Assembly (NCBI GenBank): GCA_009775605.1
Contig: VSPV01000097.1
Coordinates: 1 to 9,845 of the forward strand
Direction: 5' to 3'
DNA: 9,845 nucleotides
DNA from: Paramuribaculum sp.
GTDB taxonomy: Bacteria > Bacteroidota > Bacteroidia > Bacteroidales > Muribaculaceae
Shown here: positions 7,292-9,845 of the stretch, in pieces
How positions within the stretch are numbered: the stretch's first letter is position 1
Layout: each line of letters starts with the position of its first letter
Translations under genes and position numbers: made by a program
Notes under the pieces: model-generated
Told to the model about the DNA's origin: nothing
The model's input: the letters and a program-made list of their open reading frames with translations, nothing else
Databases searched by the model: none

Positions 7292-8575
7292 TTATTCTGC
7301 TATGGTTTCGGCTTCGAGGTTAAGCTCCTGATCCTTGTCATCGTATTTCGGACGGAGCACGGCAAGCTGCAGCACAAGCGCCACTACCAGTATCACGCCC
7401 ATGAAGGCGAAACACATTCCCAGTCCCACCTTTTCGGCCAGTCCACCCAGCAGCTGGGTGGTGATGGCGCCCATGATCACACCCACGGAGTTCATGAATC
7501 CGTAGGCCATGGCGCGCTGGCGCGATGACACGAACTGGCAGAGGATAGGCATGTTGTTGGCATCGAACATTCCATAGCCCACACCGAAAAACAGTCCTGC
7601 GGCCACCGACAGCACAGCGTTGTGGGCCAGACCTATGAGCACAAGCGCCGGAATCATCATTGCCAGGCCTATGGCACTGGTGTAGATGCGTCCTTTGACG
7701 TTGCGTTTCACCCAGCGGTCGCTGAGCGGGCCGCCTATCATCACGCCTATGAAGCTCGACACAGCTATGGTAAGCGTTGCCATCGGGCCGGCCCATTCCA
7801 TGTTGAGGCTCAGATTGTCGTGAAACAGCGTCGGGAGCCAGTTCTTTGTGGCCCATCCGGGTATTGAGCTCGATGCGAAGAAGAAGAGAATCACCCAGAA
7901 GGCCATTGTGGAGAACACTGTGGCCAATGACTGGATTACATTTTCTTTCTTCACCTTTGTGTCGGTTTTCCGTGAGGCCGGGGCGGCTGAGCCGTGGCCG
8001 GATTTCTCATACAGCAGGAAGGTGAGCACAAGGGCGTAGCCCACGCCGATTATGCCGAACCAATGGAACGTCGACTGCCACGACCATGTGGTGGCCACCA
8101 TGGAGCCGAAGCCGCCGAGGGCCTGGCCGCAGTAAAGTCCGGTCATGTGCAGGCCTATCGCCAGGGAGCGTCCCTTGCCCGTAAAGAAATCGGCTATAAG
8201 CGAAAGTGCCGATGGGATATAAAGCGCCTCGCTTATGCCCATTATGCCGCGAAGCCACATCAGCTCCTCGAAATCATCGCAATAGCCCATGGCATACGTC
8301 ACTCCGCTCCACACGCCCAGTGAACCCACTATGAGCCATTTGCGGCTCACTCTGTCGGCCACAGCTCCGGAGAACGGGCTGAAAACGCCATACACCCAGA
8401 GGAATATGGCCATGAGATATCCGAAGTATTTTGGATCGGCCACGAGTGTTATGTCAGCGCCGATATTCTGCTGCATTGTCGAGAGCATCTGTCGGTCAAG
8501 ATAGTTGAGCAACGCCACTATCCACAGCAGGCCGACCACAAGCCAGGGGTAGAATTTCTTTTCAGTCAGTTTCAT
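7292..8575 (-). CDS. nanT: MFS sugar-acid transporter, probable sialic acid permease
   Basis: A 427-residue inner-membrane protein with a hydrophobicity pattern fitting 12 helices in two halves, split by a charged loop at about 189-214 (Lys/Asp/Glu rich). The N-terminus shows the NYLDRQ motif of helix 1 (24-29). Major facilitator motif A is GAVADRVSRK (70-79), repeated in the second half as GGPLSDRWVKRN (281-292). RGIMGISEALYIPSALSLIADFF (about 109-131) matches the anion:cation symporter branch, which carries hexuronates, gluconate-type acids and similar substrates. A proton-coupled sialic acid carrier role is inferred from its place as first gene of the operon and from the MFS NanT used by Bacteroides fragilis; sequence alone would not separate it from a hexuronate carrier. 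It is preceded by a near-perfect Bacteroidetes promoter, and the 48-base gap to the lyase is the widest in the operon. Confidence 0.82.
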   Translation of the reverse strand: MKLTEKKFYPWLVVGLLWIVALLNYLDRQMLSTMQQNIGADITLVADPKYFGYLMAIFLWVYGVFSPFSGAVADRVSRKWLIVGSLGVWSGVTYAMGYCDDFEELMWLRGIMGISEALYIPSALSLIADFFTGKGRSLAIGLHMTGLYCGQALGGFGSMVATTWSWQSTFHWFGIIGVGYALVLTFLLYEKSGHGSAAPASRKTDTKVKKENVIQSLATVFSTMAFWVILFFFASSSIPGWATKNWLPTLFHDNLSLNMEWAGPMATLTIAVSSFIGVMIGGPLSDRWVKRNVKGRIYTSAIGLAMMIPALVLIGLAHNAVLSVAAGLFFGVGYGMFDANNMPILCQFVSSRQRAMAYGFMNSVGVIMGAITTQLLGGLAEKVGLGMCFAFMGVILVVALVLQLAVLRPKYDDKDQELNLEAETIAE

Positions 8576-8625
8576 GGTAATCGGTATTTTCTGTTTTGAT
8601 ATTTAAGGTCAGGAATAAAAATTGG

Positions 8626-8633
8626 GGTTAACC
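8626..8633. promoter_or_regulatory. Palindrome GGTTAACC at predicted operon start site, possible operator
   Basis: An exact 8-base inverted repeat sits just downstream of the -7 box, at or beside the predicted transcription start, where a repressor would block initiation. A related half (TTAACC) recurs at 8675-8680 between the two divergent promoters. Short palindromes arise by chance, flanking bases do not extend the symmetry, and no regulator gene is in the window. The operator role is therefore speculative. Confidence 0.2.
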
Positions 8634-8638
8634 GACGG

Positions 8639-8670
8639 CAAATTTAACTTTTTGGGTTTTATCCGGCAAA
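8639..8670 (-). promoter_or_regulatory. Promoter of the sialic acid operon (-33 TTTG, -7 TAAATTTG)
   Basis: On the minus strand a TTTG (8670-8667) is followed after exactly 20 bases by TAAATTTG (8646-8639). Both boxes match the Bacteroidetes primary sigma consensus (TTTG, 19-21 nt, TAnnTTTG). The transcription start should fall near 8632-8635, giving a leader of about 57-60 nt before the transporter ATG at 8575. No other full promoter is seen inside the operon, so all five genes are probably read from here. Confidence 0.75.
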
Positions 8671-8690
8671 ATAATTAACCTATAAAATAT

Positions 8691-8699
8691 TACTTTTGC
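8691..8699 (+). promoter_or_regulatory. -7 promoter box for the mechanosensitive channel gene
   Basis: TACTTTTGC is an exact TAnnTTTG match on the plus strand, 28 bases before the channel ATG at 8727. It predicts a start site near 8703-8705 and a short leader of about 22 nt. No TTTG is found at the expected upstream distance; the place where it would sit overlaps the opposing operon's -33 box. One-box prediction. Confidence 0.5.
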
Positions 8700-8726
8700 A
8701 GCGAATCAAAGCAGAATGTATTTTCC

Positions 8727-9845
8727 ATGTATTCCCGAATAAGAGATTTCATAGCCGCCGCTACCGGCGCCCAGGCCCATGCCGCCTCTACCGACATCCT
8801 GATTGTAATCGGAATATTGCTCACGGCCGTCGCGTTCTATTATCTGTCGGTGTGGTTACTCTACGCCCTGGAACGGCTCGTCGACAAAAGTCCCACCAAA
8901 TGGGACGACGACATGCTCAATCACCGCCTGGCCCGCGGAGTGAGCCAGCTTTCTCCCGCCATCTGGATTTCCGTGATGCTTCCCCGCTTCTTCACGGGCG
9001 ACGGCAGCGAGCCTATCTATATCATCGATGTGGTGACGCGGTTCTATGTGCTCTGGGCCGTGGTGAGGATAATAGTGATTCTCATCGACAATCTCTACGG
9101 GGCGTTTGTGCGTCGCGAAAACCTGCAGGCCTACGCCATAAAGGGCATCTTCCAGATGGCGAAGCTTGTGGTGTTCGGCATAGGTACGATAATAGGCGTG
9201 AGCATTCTCATAAATAAGACGCCCGTGGCCATTCTCACTGCCCTGGGAGCGTCCGCGGCCGTGCTGATGCTCGTGTTCAAGGACACGATTCTGGGCCTGG
9301 TGGCAAGCGTGCAGCTCTCGGCCAACAGGATGGTGACCAAGGGCGACTGGATAAGCATGCCCTCCCACGGCGCCAACGGCACGGTGGAGGATGTGTCGCT
9401 CACCACCGTAAAGGTGCGCAATTTCGACAATACCGTCACCACCGTTCCCCCTTACTCGCTCGTGAGCGAATCGTTCCGCAACCATCAGACCATGGCGCAG
9501 TATGGCGGACGCCGCGTTTGCCGCGCCTTCTATATCGACGCCAACACCGTGCGCTTCTCCACCCCCGATGAAATAGAGCGGCTGCGCTCCCTCGGGTTCC
9601 TTCCGGCCGATTTCAACGCCTCCGAGCGGTGCGTCAACCTGCAGCTCCTCCGCGCCTACCTCGAGCGCTATATCGCCTCGCTTTCCGTAGTGAATCCCGC
9701 TCTCACCAACATGGTGCGGCAGCTCGACCCCACCCCCTCCGGTCTCCCCATCGAGGTCTACTTCTTCACCCGCACCACCGAATGGGTCGAATTCGAGCAC
9801 ATCCAGGCCGACGTCTTCGACCACATCTACGCCGTCGTCCCCGCC
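8727..9845 (+). CDS. YbdG-like mechanosensitive ion channel (MscS superfamily), 3' end missing
   Basis: Inner-membrane channel gated by membrane tension that lets solutes out on hypo-osmotic shock. From the ATG at 8727 the frame is open for 373 codons to the last base of the window with no stop. E. coli YbdG has about 415 residues, so roughly 40 codons are probably missing. Hydrophobic segments lie at about 23-47, 72-90, 96-122, 138-160 and 164-190. The last, ILTALGASAAVLMLVFKDTI, is the pore-lining helix. After it comes the MscS beta domain: GDWISMPSHGANGTVEDVSL, TTVKVRNFDNTVTTVP and the YbdG-type stretch FRNHQ-GGRRVCRAFYID. This pattern matches the YbdG/miniconductance branch rather than small MscS. 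The gene is divergent from the sialic acid operon and has its own promoter; a functional link is not implied. Confidence 0.9.
   Translation, partial: MYSRIRDFIAAATGAQAHAASTDILIVIGILLTAVAFYYLSVWLLYALERLVDKSPTKWDDDMLNHRLARGVSQLSPAIWISVMLPRFFTGDGSEPIYIIDVVTRFYVLWAVVRIIVILIDNLYGAFVRRENLQAYAIKGIFQMAKLVVFGIGTIIGVSILINKTPVAILTALGASAAVLMLVFKDTILGLVASVQLSANRMVTKGDWISMPSHGANGTVEDVSLTTVKVRNFDNTVTTVPPYSLVSESFRNHQTMAQYGGRRVCRAFYIDANTVRFSTPDEIERLRSLGFLPADFNASERCVNLQLLRAYLERYIASLSVVNPALTNMVRQLDPTPSGLPIEVYFFTRTTEWVEFEHIQADVFDHIYAVVPA

Noticed and set aside
8696..9217. 173-codon plus-strand frame at the start of the channel gene
   Set aside because: It is the wrong frame. The frame from 8727 gives a membrane protein with the pore helix and MscS domain and continues open to the window end.
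8856..9824. 322-codon open frame on the minus strand opposite the channel gene
   Set aside because: The translation is a low-information His/Gly/Glu-rich shadow, while the plus strand encodes an unmistakable MscS-family protein over the same bases.
1..9845. CRISPR arrays, tRNA/rRNA genes, insertion sequences, long repeats
   Set aside because: I looked for regularly spaced repeats, cloverleaf-like stretches, transposase motifs and terminal inverted repeats and found none; almost all sequence is accounted for by the protein-coding genes.

Overview
The window reads as a moderately GC-rich Bacteroidales chromosome, most likely a gut member such as Muribaculaceae. That placement is inference. It rests on Bacteroidetes-type promoter boxes (TAnnTTTG, one paired with TTTG 20 nt upstream), the lack of Shine-Dalgarno sequences before starts, and protein families close to the Bacteroides sialic acid route. 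Seven real genes fill almost all of it, plus one truncated at each edge region as noted below. I see no tRNA, rRNA, CRISPR array, insertion sequence or attachment site, and no gene-free stretch longer than about 150 bases.

Layout. At 1-338 (minus) is the N-terminal part of an acidic protein of unknown function that runs off the left edge. It is divergent from a plus-strand biotin-protein ligase gene (463-1239) lacking the DNA-binding domain. Convergent to that gene, with a 10-base gap, is the end of a five-gene minus-strand operon (8575 down to 1250): an MFS transporter, N-acetylneuraminate lyase, an AGE/renin-binding-protein type N-acylglucosamine 2-epimerase, a 1024-residue secreted protein fusing two sialate O-acetylesterase modules to a Kelch sialic acid mutarotase, and a creatininase-family amidohydrolase. 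At the right edge, divergent from the operon, is a YbdG-like mechanosensitive channel gene (8727 to the window end, 3' end missing).

How the operon works (inference from families). O-acetylated sialic acid reaching the periplasm would be de-acetylated by the two esterase modules and its anomers equilibrated by the Kelch module of the same polypeptide. The MFS carrier would import it. The cytoplasmic lyase would split it into pyruvate and N-acetylmannosamine, and the AGE-type epimerase would turn the latter into N-acetylglucosamine. This is the Bacteroides-style route rather than the E. coli kinase-first route. The amino-sugar kinase, deacetylase and deaminase, any sialidase, and outer-membrane SusC/SusD-type uptake are not in the window. 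The creatininase-family gene starts one base after the fusion gene's stop codon and is the part of the system with no obvious role.

The points most worth following are the triple-domain esterase-esterase-mutarotase fusion, the coupled creatininase homologue, and the compact divergent control region at 8576-8726.
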